NCBI GenBank assembly: GCA_009746045.1 | Contig: RPFO01000188.1 | Span: forward strand, 212,501 to 276,500 | DNA length: 64,000 nt | DNA from: Mesostigma viride | Lineage: Eukaryota; Streptophyta; Mesostigmatophyceae; Mesostigmatales; Mesostigmataceae | Direction: 5' to 3' | Shown here: one piece after another, positions 1 to 10,803 of the stretch | Numbering within the stretch: position 1 is the stretch's first letter | How the letters are laid out: each line of letters starts with the position of its first letter | The notes under the pieces: model-generated | Database searches by the model: none | Told to the model about the DNA's origin: nothing | What the model saw: only the letters and a program-made list of their open reading frames with translations | Translations under genes and position numbers: made by a program

Positions 1-155
1 TTCCGCGAGCCAGATTTGTCACGTTTCGTCTAAAAGCAGTCACCATGGCCACTTCCGCAAGGGGTGCGCGCACCGTGCACCCACTTTTCACGGTACGGAG
101 GGTACCGCGGAATTTTTTTGGCGCGGAAAATATTCGCCGCGCCGAGTCCCCTTAA
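1..155. other. Left flank, no gene; similarity to 35965-36005
   Basis: No gene is seen. The stretch from about 40 to 90 (CCATGGCCACTTCCGC, then GTGCGCGCACCGTGCACC) resembles the reverse complement of about 35965-36005, so it is probably the remnant of a dispersed repeat. It ends in the TTAA at 152-155 that borders the next element. Confidence 0.4.
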
Positions 156-1854
156 CCCCTAAATGGGCAGAAATACTGCCGATGCATCGGCTGTAACTTC
201 ACAATTTTGCAAACCAAATGCCATCCAACCCACCCATATCCAATGGCTGTCCTTGGGGGCCAAGCATGTCCATGAGTTGCCCTTCGGGTTGGTATATCAC
301 AACCTTACATATATGCAGGGTAGGCCATGTATAACTGCCGTCAAAGTCAGGGGGGTCAAGACGAGCGTTTTCATTTTTGGTAGAATGTGCATTTTGAATT
401 ATGTTGTAAGAGCTAGGCACCTACCACTTCAGGGATGATAAACAATTAGTTGCTGAACAGTTTGAGCCATTGGGGTCATCATTTGGGTGGGTATACCAGC
501 AGTTACACCCAGTACAGCCCATAGGGGTACCGTTGGGAAAAAGCAACCAAGGGGGTAGGAGTGGGCATACTACCTACTAATACCTACTAATATGGCCCCC
601 AACCATGCCACACAATACATTTTCCTTCCACAATGATGGGGAAACATAACTGCATCATCACACTGCCCTTACATGGCACCTATGTGCAGGTGCCACCTTG
701 TCCATGCATGTAGGTAACGTGGTACGGATACCCTACGCAAGGCATGCATTCTAGGGGGCAGCCACCAACAAACTAGTGATTTTAAGCCTATTTCAGCTTG
801 CCCTAGCAAGGATATACTAGGCCTAAGCTGCTATAGCTTGCCAGGTGATGGCCAGCACACCTGGTGGCACATGCTGACAATGGGAAGCTTCTACTCACCG
901 GTTACATGCTTGATGATGCCACAGAGACCAGCCAACTGCCTCACACTCATGCAATATGTGTGTGGGAAATGTATAACCAACATATATGGAGGTATTCAAA
1001 CCCATACAGCCTCTAAAACTTATCACCATCACCCTGTGGCAGGTCAACTGACTGAGGGAAGCATCTAAGAAGGGTGTTTTAGAAAGGGGCCAGGCCAGGG
1101 TCAAGAAAGAGCATGAATAATGCAAAAAGAATGTGCTACACAAGCTAGAACGTATATATAAACGTCAAAAATCGATAGGAAAACGATGCTTAAGCTTTAC
1201 CAGGCATGGATGGCGTTACCTTGGCCCAGGCGGTGGCCGCAAAATGGCGCATTTCGGCACACCAAAGTTGTGCAGCATGGTCGCTGGATTCGGCGATTTC
1301 TGGCCACCCTTGCACGTTTACGACTACTATGTATCATAAAAAGTACAAAGAAACCAATATATCCTTTAAAATACGCCGGAAAGGTATTGCTGTCAACGTT
1401 TCTATCGTCCGGCCTGATCGCAGTTTTTTCCAGCAAGAACGCTGCCGACACCTATCAAATGGCATTCCCGCGAACCAAAAATTGGCCTGTATCATCTTTA
1501 GGACGTATAAAATCAATTTCCTGAGTTTGGTCAGAAAATTCGAACGAAAACGTAAATGCCATGCGTGGGCGCAAGCCGCCATGGCCAGGTCGTCGTTTTC
1601 CGGAATGCACGTTGTACGTGAAAAAGTACCCTGACCCCTTGTACTTTGACCGGCCAGAACACCTCTATAACTTTGTCAGAAGTATGCAAACCCTAGTACC
1701 ATGCTGTGAGGAAAATTATAAACTTTCGATCTTCTCAGCTAAACTTTTCCTAATTCTCAATAGTTTTCGCGGCATTTGGTCCCCCGAGAAGGGGCCGACG
1801 TGTCGGCTGTAACTCAGTTTTTGGCGGAAAATCGGCAGCCAGACCATTTAGGGG
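156..1854. mobile_element. TTAA-flanked non-autonomous DNA element, family A
   Basis: The element starts CCCCTAAATGG and ends CCATTTAGGGG, an 11-bp terminal inverted repeat. Inside both ends GCCGAT and TCGGCTGTAAC motifs recur. It is flanked on both sides by TTAA (152-155 and 1855-1858). A TTAA target duplication with termini starting CCC is characteristic of piggyBac-type elements. It is 1,699 bp long and contains only short ORFs (for example around 1186-1634) with no recognisable transposase, so it is read as non-autonomous, moved in trans. Family assignment is inference from target site and termini. Confidence 0.65.
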
Positions 1855-1858
1855 TTAA

Positions 1859-1952
1859 TTGTGCTTGTGCTTGTGCTTGTGCTTGTGCTTGTGCTTGTGC
1901 TTGTGCTTGTGCTTGTGCTTGTGCTTGTGCTTGTGCTTGTGCTTGTGCTTGT
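1859..1952. repeat. (TTGTGC)n microsatellite, left part
   Basis: This is an uninterrupted hexanucleotide array. It is the left remnant of one array that the Copia element split; the right part runs from 9576 to about 10045. Confidence 0.95.
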
Positions 1953-2424
1953 AGTTAGTCTCCATGCTTTGCTGTAGACTAAGTCTCAAAGGCATTGTGA
2001 ATACAACGTATGAATAAGCCTTGTAAACCTACGTTGGTATGTGAATATAAATACCACGTGGGCTATGCAGATAGGAATGCTAGTCGAGTCGCATACGTTT
2101 CCCTAGATAGGTACTTTGGGTACTGAGGTACGTGACAGATGTCAGTACCCAGTATACGTAGTGTCCTGTCATTGGACGGTACTAGAGTATATCCTAGATA
2201 GGGACCGTACTGCAGCGTGCATTGATCTGTGATCGCACGATGCAGTGACTAGACGCTACCTGTCATCGTGTGGCCTCGGGCCAACGGTCTGCACCCAACG
2301 GTCACTGGCGGCGCAGCCGGTGAGAGGAACGTTGATAAAGGGTAAACCTATTTTCTAATGAACCAAGCAATTCATTGCTCAAGCTTCAGTGTTCTCAAGC
2401 AATATATCCCACCGCATTCTAACT
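1953..2424 (+). repeat. 5' LTR of Copia element
   Basis: 472 bp, matching 9102-9575 almost base for base until about 2360, where the copies diverge by substitutions and small indels. The boundary with the internal region is set by where the two copies stop matching (after CTAACT). No obvious tRNA primer-binding site follows: the next bases are TGAATTTTATTTGCTACC. Confidence 0.9.
2046..2053 (+). promoter_or_regulatory. Putative TATA box in 5' LTR
   Basis: TATAAATA lies about 95 bp inside the LTR and is repeated at 9195-9202 in the 3' LTR. The position suits the element's own promoter; no transcription start is visible. Confidence 0.4.
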
Positions 2425-2442
2425 TGAATTTTATTTGCTACC

Positions 2443-4125
2443 ATGGCTATCACGAACAAGAATGTCGCTAAGAAGCTTACCTACAACGAGGATGATGATG
2501 GGCAGGATCGGCGGATGCCCAGAGACAACAACAAGAAGCCGGCTGGCGATGCGGCCATTTCCAAGAAAAAGAAAAAGAACAAAAAGACTCACAATGGTTG
2601 CCAGGACGAGGGGACGGCGGCTGCAAAGCCGACCGACCTACCCCCCTCCCCTGCGAGGCCGGAGGCCGAGACGGCTCCCCCCGGGGGACCGGCTTACCCT
2701 CGACTCCGGCGGCCGCCCCAGCCGCAACCACGGCTGGCGCGGCCATGGCTGCGGAGACCTCGGTGGTAAACCCCACTGAGGCTCCACAGTCCGGCCCCAC
2801 GTTGCCATCTCTTCGGGAGCGTATGCCCCGTCAGACGGCCTCGGTGGCACCGGACGGGACGATTACCTTTCGTCCCGCCACATCAAATTAATGTCCCTTT
2901 CGCCCAGGGACACAACCACATTGAGCTAACGTTTGGGCGACCCTCTGCGTCCCTTCTTCGCAAGAAGAAGGACATGGAGAGTATTAAACTCGCACGGGTG
3001 GTGCGTAAACCTGTGGAACCCATCGGCGGACAACCAATGTCCGACGATGAGGTATCCGACACTGCCAGTCTCCCCGATGGGGAGACTGAGATCAATCTTA
3101 CCCCAGCGCTCCTGGCGGTCGAGCAGGCCGCGCTGGTGGCAAATGAAGAACGCCGAGCGAGGCAGCGGGACCGAGAGGTCCGCCGAGAGGCGGCTTTTCG
3201 GCTCGCCGCTAAGCGGCAAGAATATGAAGAGGAGCCGCCCGTCGCCTGGCCACCCACCAGGCGATGGCGGACGCGTACCGCGAGGCCACCCAGCGGTTAC
3301 GTGACCTCTCAAAAATGCTGACTATCCCATGGACTATGCGGACAGTCAAGACCTGGCCGAGCTTGCTCGGTCAGCACACTTTAAAACCATGTCCTCCATC
3401 ACCCAAGCCAGGGTCACGGAGGCCATCTTGGCCAAACATGGGGTGGTAGCTGAAGAAGCCCCCCCGCTGGAAACCACCAGCAAGAAACCCTCTCCCCCCA
3501 ACCCCTGCAGTACAAGGAGGGACTGCTGGCCCTGGGCCGAGGAAGGGCAAAGAGGCGGACTGTCCAGTCCGGCCTGCTATGATCATGGGAGACCACTCCC
3601 TGACATACCCGAGGATGAGGCTGCCTTTCAGGCAGCCCTCCGGGAGCATGAGGTACGCAAGGAGATGAAGCGTCTCATGCGGGAGGAGGCCAGGAGGAGA
3701 GCGAGGCAGACACCCCTGCCCGCCCCTCCACCGATGGGGCTGGACCCAGTGGGGTTACCCGGACACCCCCGGGCTCCCCCGGGCCACCATGACCCCCCCT
3801 CCCCCTCCCCCACCACCCCAGGTTCGCCCTGTGGGTTGGGGCCCCCTCCCAACCAGGGGGGGTGGCCAGGACCCCAGGAGGCCCTGGGGGGAGGTGCAGA
3901 GGTGCCACAGGCACCCAACAACCTGCTGAGGCCCCCCCAAGGAGCGGGGATGTCCTGGAACAGCTCGCCATTCTCCAGGCCCAGCTGGCCTCGTTGCAAG
4001 ATCAGCAGTTAACAGCTAACCAGCTGCAAACTGTCGAGGGCCTGCGCGCCCTGATGTCGCGGTATGAGCGGGGGACCATCAACCTGGACCCCACCCGCCT
4101 GCAACAAGCAACCGACGCTTCTTGA
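2443..4125 (+). pseudogene. Copia gag, N-terminal part, multiply frameshifted
   Basis: The ATG at 2443 opens a lysine-rich, charged N-terminus right after the 5' LTR. The reading then moves between frames near 2600, 2875, 3250, 3325, 3850 and 4120. Neighbouring open pieces read on sensibly: charged coiled-coil-like stretches rich in Glu, Arg and Ala around 2974-3320 and 3600-3720, a proline/glycine-rich linker around 3720-3950, then a short helical stretch around 3960-4110. The breaks fall in GC-rich, homopolymer-rich DNA, so sequencing indels are a real alternative to decay. Confidence 0.6.
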
Positions 4126-5004
4126 GGGCCAACCCCCCTCTCACAGGTGTGTTTAACCCTCATAAAAAGGAATCCAAAATCAATATTGCTGGCTTGCCTG
4201 AGGGTCACACTGTTGAACAAGCTAAGCAATTTGTTTTTGCTTTGGAGTATGGGATGGAAGGTCTTAACCTTAGACATCAGTTTAAGGCTCTCAGGGCCTC
4301 CTCCACATTCCATCAATCATCTCCTGCAATCAGAGCATTGATTCAAACCTATCAGGAACGTACCCTGACACCTGAAGCAGCCATTGAACAGTGGCCTACC
4401 TTTATCACTGATCTGAAACAGCTAGTGCTTACCAATAACCACATGGAAGCAGTAGAACGTTTCAACTGGCTTGCTGCATATAAGGTGAACAAGAATAACC
4501 TCTCTGGGGATGCAAAAACATACAGGGTAATGATTGAGAAAGACCTTGAGCTTCTCAAGCTCCAACCAAGGTATCTCATCCACACCTGGCTAACAAAAGC
4601 TAATTTGCAACCTTCTGTCCTGGCTACCCTGCTTACAGGCCTCAAGTCCCTCTGGGACAACTTCAGAGCTGCCATGCTCTATATCGAGGAGGCAGTGGAC
4701 CCCCTGGGTACTGGCAACCCAGGCCCAGGACCCCAAGGTCCAGGGTGTCCAAGGCCACAAACGCAAGGGGCAGGCCAGCCAGGGGGGGCACCCAAGACCC
4801 ACAAGTCCTCCCACCAAGGGGGCAGTGGCTCTCAGGGGCGTGGCAACACGTGGCACCGTGTGCCCCTGCATGGCAACCCCAACAACAACAACAACAACAA
4901 TAACAACAACAGGTCCCAGCAGGGCAAAACAACAACAGGTCCCAACAGGGCCAAAACAACAACAACAACAGGTCCCAGCAGGGCCAGAACCGGTCCCAGC
5001 AGGG

Positions 5005-5040
<36 letters not shown>

Positions 5041-5231
5041 CCAACCCTGGCCATAAGGTGCCTGAGGTGCTTCCAGAGGGGCACGGACAACTGCCCCAAC
5101 AACGACTCCCTGGCCAACGTGGATCTCTGCCCGGGCTGCTGGCACGCACGTCATCCCCTGGGGCCTCCAGGCAGCCGTTGCAACAGGCCTCGCTACCAAA
5201 TCAATGTGAGTTCTCTCACCTTGTACTCTGA
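4122..5231 (+). CDS. Copia gag, capsid-like part
   Basis: This open frame of 369 codons has a helical region of about 190 residues (around 4170-4690, with AIEQWPTFITDLKQL and later a leucine-rich WLTKANLQPSVLATLL) that matches the general style of Copia Gag capsid (UBN2-like) domains. It is followed by a Gly/Pro/Asn/Gln/Thr-rich low-complexity tail encoded by CAA/AAC repeats. The frame overlaps the pol frame by about 400 nt, with pol in the +1 frame relative to it, so Pol would need a frameshift or separate initiation. The zinc cluster that normally ends Gag is read in the pol frame. The assignment to gag rests mainly on position. Confidence 0.65.
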
Positions 5232-8200
5232 GGATGATGATCTCATTACCATTGGGGATGGCAACCAGGGCATAATTGATTTTGAGGCAGCAACCTTACT
5301 GTCCTCCCAACACCCTGTTCTGGAACCTTACATAAAAGCACTAACCCCTACTGTTGACAACTCCATAGATATCAAGGAGCTTGCTCATCAGCTGCACCTA
5401 GCCATGGGTCATGAAACAGTGGCTGAGGAACTGGCCAGACGGCTGGGGGGTAGTAGCATGGGAAAACAACTCAGGAATGCAGTAAAACTGGCTAGACAAC
5501 ACTGTCAAGAATGTCAGTTCAATAGCCCCAAACCTCAAAAATGGCATACTGCAACTCCTTCCACCAATAGGGGCATGATAGTGGGGGATGTGATGCACAT
5601 CAACAAAGATGTCCAACCCTACCTGATCCTAAAAGACTCATGGTCCAGGTTCACAGTAATGGAACCCCTACCTGGCATGTCTGCAGGGCAGCTACGTGTT
5701 GCACTCATGATTGCTTTACCCAGATTCTACCCAGTTGACAGAATTTTGCTTGATCAACAATTTTCTTGTCTGACTGACCTGGAAGGGTGTGAAGCAATAG
5801 AGATTGCTGGGCTGGAAGATCATGAGGGTCAGGGGGTCATTGAAAGAACCATCAGATCTGTCAAAACCCTACTAGCCAAAAATCCTTCCAAGGATGCTAC
5901 TTCAGGGGTCTATTGTGACAGGGCACTCTGGTGTCATGAAATGTGCACAACCCTAAACATGAGACCTGTCTTGCATGCCACGTGGGGTGAAGTAATCCCA
6001 GCAGGCCTGCAGGCAGGTGTATATCCCCCAGAGGTGATAGCACTGTACAACACTGCACGTGCACAAACCTCAGCAAAACTGGCAGAAAAAGATAAAACCC
6101 ATTCCAGGCCAGTATTCCAAAAAGGTGATCAAGTTCTCTATTACAAGGAAAACAGCTTTGGTAAGGTTGGAACTTGGCTAGGTCCAGTTACCATCCGTGG
6201 ATTTACCAAAAACAGCAAGACCGTGGAGGTCAAGCACAATATCAATGGGAAGCGTCACAGGGTGAGCTGTCATAGAATTAAGAAGTATTATTCTCCCATG
6301 GCAGACGTGCCTGGGGAAGAGTCTTTAAGCATGGACTCACTACTTCTATCTGGCAACTCCAGCATGCCCAGCAGTAGCTCTGAGCCACCAATTACTGCTG
6401 TTGACAGCACCACAGCACCCTCTGTGAACCCTTCCACCCTCAGTGAAGCCAGGCCCACTTCACAACCTGGGGATTGCTTAACCAGGCACGAGGTAGCTGG
6501 GTTGGAAGCATTAGCTCAGCCCCAAGGCACCAAATTGTCTGCCAACCCTCCCGCTCTGAGGTCAAGATTGGCAGTCGCCTTGCAAGCATTACACAGGTCA
6601 CATAAGCAACAAGCTGCTGTGGCCGCAGGGTTGGCAAAAGTCTCAGCTGTGTGCACTAGTCAGGACCCCTGGACCCTGGCAATAGACACTCAGGCACAGG
6701 TCAGTGTGATCAGTGCACAAGCCATCCCTGGTCTTGAGATTGCACCTTCATTTTGGGCACGGGTGCAGGATTTCTCAGGCCAAAGCTCACTGGATGTAGT
6801 GGGACAAGTGATGCTCCCTATACTTGGTATTCAGACACCCTTCCAGGTGGTGGAGGGGTACTCTGGTAACACCTTGTTGGGGGAACCTTTTGTATCCTAT
6901 CCTGGGGTGCTTATCTCAGCTAATGAGCTCAGTGTCACAGGGGTGGGTGCAGTTCCTCTGGACCACTTTAAAATCCCTCTCTCCAGTATTGTCCCTGGTA
7001 TGGATGCTGTCATCAAGGCAGTCAACACTCAGTATGCACCAGGGGAGATCCCTGATCTGGACAAGTTAGTGCACAGCCAGTTCCTCCATCCCTCAGCCTT
7101 TGGGCTGGGTAAGTGGGACATAGCCATGCACTCACCCCACCAAATCTCCCACGTCATACAAGAATGCAAAACACAAAAAGGGTTTACCAAGTGGCTGATG
7201 GCCATTGTCCACCAAGCCAGGCAGGAATGGGTCCTGCCCAACCCCAAAAACCCTCAATACAAACCGCCTGTCACCCCTTCATGGGACGTGCCAGAGGGAG
7301 CCAAAAAGCTCAGATTAAAATTTGTTCTCAAACAAAAACCACAAAAAGTGGGCTCCCCAATCTTCCATGCCAGACCATGTGTCACAGAATTAAAGGGGAC
7401 ATCCACACTGCCAAAAGGGGAAACATACACACCTGGGCTGCAACAAACCTCACTCAGGATCATGCTCTCCCTATTCCTCCACAACCTCAATGCAGGCCAA
7501 GACTATGTCTGCAAAGCCACTGATATTAAAAGGGCCTTCCTCAGGGGGGACCCAGAAAAGGCTGAATCTGTGTGGAAAGGGAAGGTGTACGTGGTAGACA
7601 CCCCAGCTGTGTGGAAACCTTACATTGATGAGCCCCACCTTATCATCAACATTGGGGTGGAAGGGCTTGTCAGTGCCCCAAAAATTTTCAGAGACTCAGC
7701 AGAGGAAGTATTCAAAAAGCTCAAGGCCACGTATGATGACCTGGACCCATGCTTTTTTGTTGTACCCACCCCCTCTGGACTGCTGTTCTTTGTGTGGCAT
7801 GGAGATGACCAACTCATTTGTGGGCCTAGAGCTGAGGTGGAAACCTTTATTCAGCAGGTCCAGGAATCATATGAGATTGGCAAACAGGTGGAATTGAGCA
7901 CAACCCCCATCCAGTTCTGTGGCATCATGTTGCAGCTGCATAGGCAGCCAGATCAGTGGGTCTGCTCTCTCTCCCCTCCTGCAGAATACATCCAAGATTG
8001 TCTAGATCTGCTGCAGGATAACTACCTCCCCTTACACATGTGTGCCACTGTTCAGGGCAAACTGGGGTGGTGGTCAGCCATCTGTGGGGCTCCCTTAGCT
8101 GTCATCAGCAGGGTCACCCATGATGTTCTAGTCAAGCTAAAATGCAGTCACATCAGGAAGTTGATCAATGACTGTCCCCCCCTCATCCTCCATGGCCTGA

Positions 8201-8727
8201 ATCTGATGGAAGACATCCACATTCAATGTGTCATGGACAGCTCCATGGAGAGCAGAACAATCAATCAGATGGGGGCACGGGAATCAGGGCTGTTTTTTCT
8301 CACCAACAGGTCAGATTACATGTCCCTCACTTCCTGGTACAGCAGGCTACACCGCAGAAAACCTGGCAGCAGCAACTCAGCTGAATGTCGTGCTGTGGTG
8401 TCTGCTGCATTGCATGCTCGTTCCCTGCAGCACATGCTCACCTGGCTACAAACCCAGGCAGGCAGCACATGCAATGTCATCTCACATCTCTATACTGACA
8501 GCTCTGTGATCAGTTTTCTAACCAAGAAATCTGTTTCTGCTGCTGTCCACACTGACTTGGATTGGGTGATCCTCAAACAGGAGGCCACCTATTTTTCCAG
8601 CTGGACTCATGTGGATGATGAGGACAACCCAGCAGACGCTCTCACGAAGCTGCGGGATGCTGCTGGCCAACAGTACCAGCTCCTCTTTCAGAACATGAAC
8701 CCCTATGATATCAGAGTCAGTGTTTGA
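4825..8727 (+). CDS. Copia pol polyprotein: zinc cluster, integrase, retropepsin-like, RT, RNase H
   Basis: An intact frame of 1,300 codons. Approximate order by residue: Gln-rich repeat 30-75; Cys/His cluster 78-115 (CLRC ... CPGCWHARH); GAG-pre-integrase zinc region 190-232 (H..H then CQECQ); integrase core 255-345 with D in GDVMHIN, D in LLDQQF and E in GVIERTIRSVK; integrase C-terminal domain 430-490; a retropepsin-like segment 612-700 (IDTQAQVSVIS ... TLLGEPF); reverse transcriptase 826-1060 (ATDIKRAFL, then WHGDDQL in place of YVDD); RNase H 1136-1280 (MDSS, SAEC, YTDSS, D of HVDDEDNPAD). In textbook Copia elements the protease precedes integrase. The true start is unclear, because the first 75 codons overlap gag. 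Confidence 0.9.
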
Positions 8728-9101
8728 ATAAATGACTGGCCATAGCACAGTACACAACCACCACACCCCCTTACCACAGCGATAGCTGCTGGGCGCCATA
8801 AAATTCAACACATTCGTTGTGGGGTGTGAGTGCTGGCTAGGTCAGATTTGTATCCATTTGCAGCTTGAGGACACAAGCTTTGTATCCATTTACTTAATGT
8901 GTGCTTCAGTACCTGGCCAAACCAGCCAGCTGTGTACACCTTATTTAATGTGCAATATAACACCTGGCCAGAACAGCCAGCTGTAACCAACCTGGCTCAA
9001 CCAGCCATGTCTCTTTTGTACCCCTAATCAACTTAAAAACAATAACAATAATGTTGGGGGTGCAGACCTGCATTAAGAAATAAATAATAAAACAATACTG
9101 G
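8728..9101 (+). other. Copia 3' untranslated internal region
   Basis: Noncoding, between the pol stop and the 3' LTR. It holds a degenerate repeated motif (ACCTGGCCA..ACAGCCAGCTGT) and A/T-rich sequence just before the LTR (AATAAATAATAAAACAATACTGG). No good polypurine tract abuts the 3' LTR. Confidence 0.7.
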
Positions 9102-9575
9102 AGTTAGTCTCCATGCTTTGCTGTAGACTAAGTCTCAAAGGCATTGTGAATACAACGTATGAATAAGCCTTGTAAACCTACGTTGGTATGTGAATATAAA
9201 TACCACGTGGGCTATGCAGATAGGAATGCTAGTCGAGTCGCATACGTTTCCCTAGATAGGTACTTTGGGTACTGAGGTACGTGACAGATGTCAGTACCCA
9301 GTATACGTAGTGTCCTGTCATTGGACGGTACTAGAGTATCCTAGATAGGGACCGTACTGCAGCGTGCATTGATCTGTGATCGCACGATGCAGTGACTAGA
9401 CGGCTACCTGTCATCGTGTGGCCTCGGGCCAACGGTCTGCACCCAACGGTCACTGGCGGCGCAGCCAGTGAGAGGAACGTTGATAAAGGGTAAACCTATT
9501 TTCTAATGAACCAAGCATTCACTGCTCATTGCATTCACTGTGTCTTCAAGCAATATATCCCGTCGCAATCTAACT
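9102..9575 (+). repeat. 3' LTR of Copia element
   Basis: 474 bp, starting AGTTAGTCTCC and ending AATCTAACT. It differs from the 5' LTR by a two-base deletion at GAGTATCC, an extra G at AGACGGC and a rearranged stretch near 9510-9545. Confidence 0.9.
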
Positions 9576-10060
9576 CTTGTGCTTGTGCTTGTGCTTGTGC
9601 TTGTGCTTGTGCTTGTGCTTGTGCTTGTGCTTGTGCTTGTGCTTGTGCTTGTGCTTGTGCTTGTGCTTGTGCTTGTGCTTGTGCTTGTGCTTGTGCTTGT
9701 GCTTGTGCTTACATGCTTGCATGTGCTTGTGCTTGTGCTTGTGCTTGTGCTTGTGCTTGTGCTTGTGCTTGTGCTTGTGCTTGTGCTTGTGCTTGTGCTT
9801 GTGCTTGTGCTTGTGCTTGTGCTTGTCGGCTTGTGCTTGTGCTTGTGCTTGTGCTTGCATGTGCTTGTGCTTGTGCTTGTGCTTGTGCTTGTGCTTCTGC
9901 TTGTGCTTGTGCTTGTGCTTGTGCTTGTGCTTGTGCTAATTGTGCTTGTGCTTGTGCTTGTGCTTGTGCTTGTGCTTGTGCTTGTGCTTGTGGTCGTGCT
10001 TAATTGTGCTTAATTGTGCTTAATTGTGCTTAATTGTGCTTATGCCGGCTTGTGCTGCTA
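9576..10060. repeat. (TTGTGC)n microsatellite, right part
   Basis: About 480 bp of TTGTGC units with a few interruptions (near 9711, 9825, 9855). It ends in four TTAATTGTGC units (10000-10040) and then a CTG/CGG-rich stretch. Cys/Ala or Leu/Val repeat ORFs across it are artefacts. Confidence 0.95.
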
Positions 10061-10130
10061 CTGCTACTAGCTGCTGCGGCGGCGGCGGCTGCTACGGCGG
10101 CTGCTGCTGCTTATGCTTGTGCTGCTGCAC

Positions 10131-10445
10131 TAGGAACTCGGGGGTGATATAAGTGGTAAAAAGTGGTAAAATCTATATCACCCGGTGGTAAAAAGTGGTA
10201 AAAAGTGATAAAAAGTGATAAAAAGTGATAAAAAGTGGTAAAAAAGGGGTAAAACAGGTGGTAAAAGGTGGTAAAACAGGGGGTGGTAAAAGCCTTTACC
10301 ACTTCCATTTTACCACCTGACCGCCATCGTGGTAAAAAAATACCACCAGGTGGTAAAAACGAGGGTGAAAACAGGTGGTAAAAAATTACCACCATGGAGG
10401 TGAAAAAATCGGTGGTAAAAATGGTAAAAAATATGGAGGGAAAAA
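10131..10445 (+). repeat. TGGTAAAAA array, left arm of an inverted pair
   Basis: Begins CACTAGGAACTCGGGGGTG and continues as irregular GTGGTAAAAA / GTGATAAAAA units. The same motif set is present in inverted orientation at 14820-15133, ending CACCCCCGAGTTCCTAGTG. The two arms bracket about 5 kb and may be long terminal inverted repeats of a composite element; no target duplication was found. Confidence 0.6.
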
Positions 10446-10460
10446 ACGCAGATAGATCTT

Positions 10461-10575
10461 ACTAGGAACTCGGCTTTGAGAATGGGTGAGAAAACACGTT
10501 TCTCACCCGGGTGAGATGACCCAAAAAAGGTGAGAAAAGGAGAAAACGTGAGAAAAATCTCAAAAAACAGGACGT
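10461..10575 (+). repeat. Related GTGAGAAAA repeat block
   Basis: Starts ACTAGGAACTCGG like the neighbouring array but continues with GTGAGAAAA and CTCACCC motifs. It looks like the end of a sister element family sharing the ACTAGGAACTCG terminus. Confidence 0.4.
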
Positions 10576-10803
10576 GAATCAACAGCACTGGTCAAATCAG
10601 GGCAATCAAAATCGCTTCATTAAAATGTTTAAATAATAAATGTTTATAGCCGTCAAGAACCTATCGATTCATACTAGCCATTCAGAGGCTGTTCTGAAAT
10701 TGTAACCATTGATCATTTAATGAATCATCTATACAACACTGTTATGGCTTTATGACACATCCGTCATTGCCTTTCATCTTATACGATGGCAGCTAGTGGT
10801 TAA

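Larger units (their letters stand above)
1953..9575 (+). mobile_element. Copia-type LTR retrotransposon, 7.6 kb
   Basis: Two near-identical LTRs (1953-2424 and 9102-9575) enclose gag and pol regions. Pol contains integrase before reverse transcriptase, the Copia arrangement. The LTRs begin AGTTAG and end CTAACT, an inverted hexamer rather than the usual TG...CA. The 5-bp sequence CTTGT flanks both sides (1948-1952, 9576-9580) and fits a target duplication, but because the target is a (TTGTGC)n array a chance match is fairly likely. LTR identity suggests a fairly young insertion; visible differences cluster in the last 70 bp of the LTR. Confidence 0.92.

Noticed and set aside
1186-1634. Possible transposase in the family A element
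   Set aside because: Overlapping short ORFs in three frames with no recognisable catalytic motif.
9506-10013. Long Cys/Ala and Leu/Val repeat ORFs
   Set aside because: They are translations of the (TTGTGC)n array, open in several frames on both strands.
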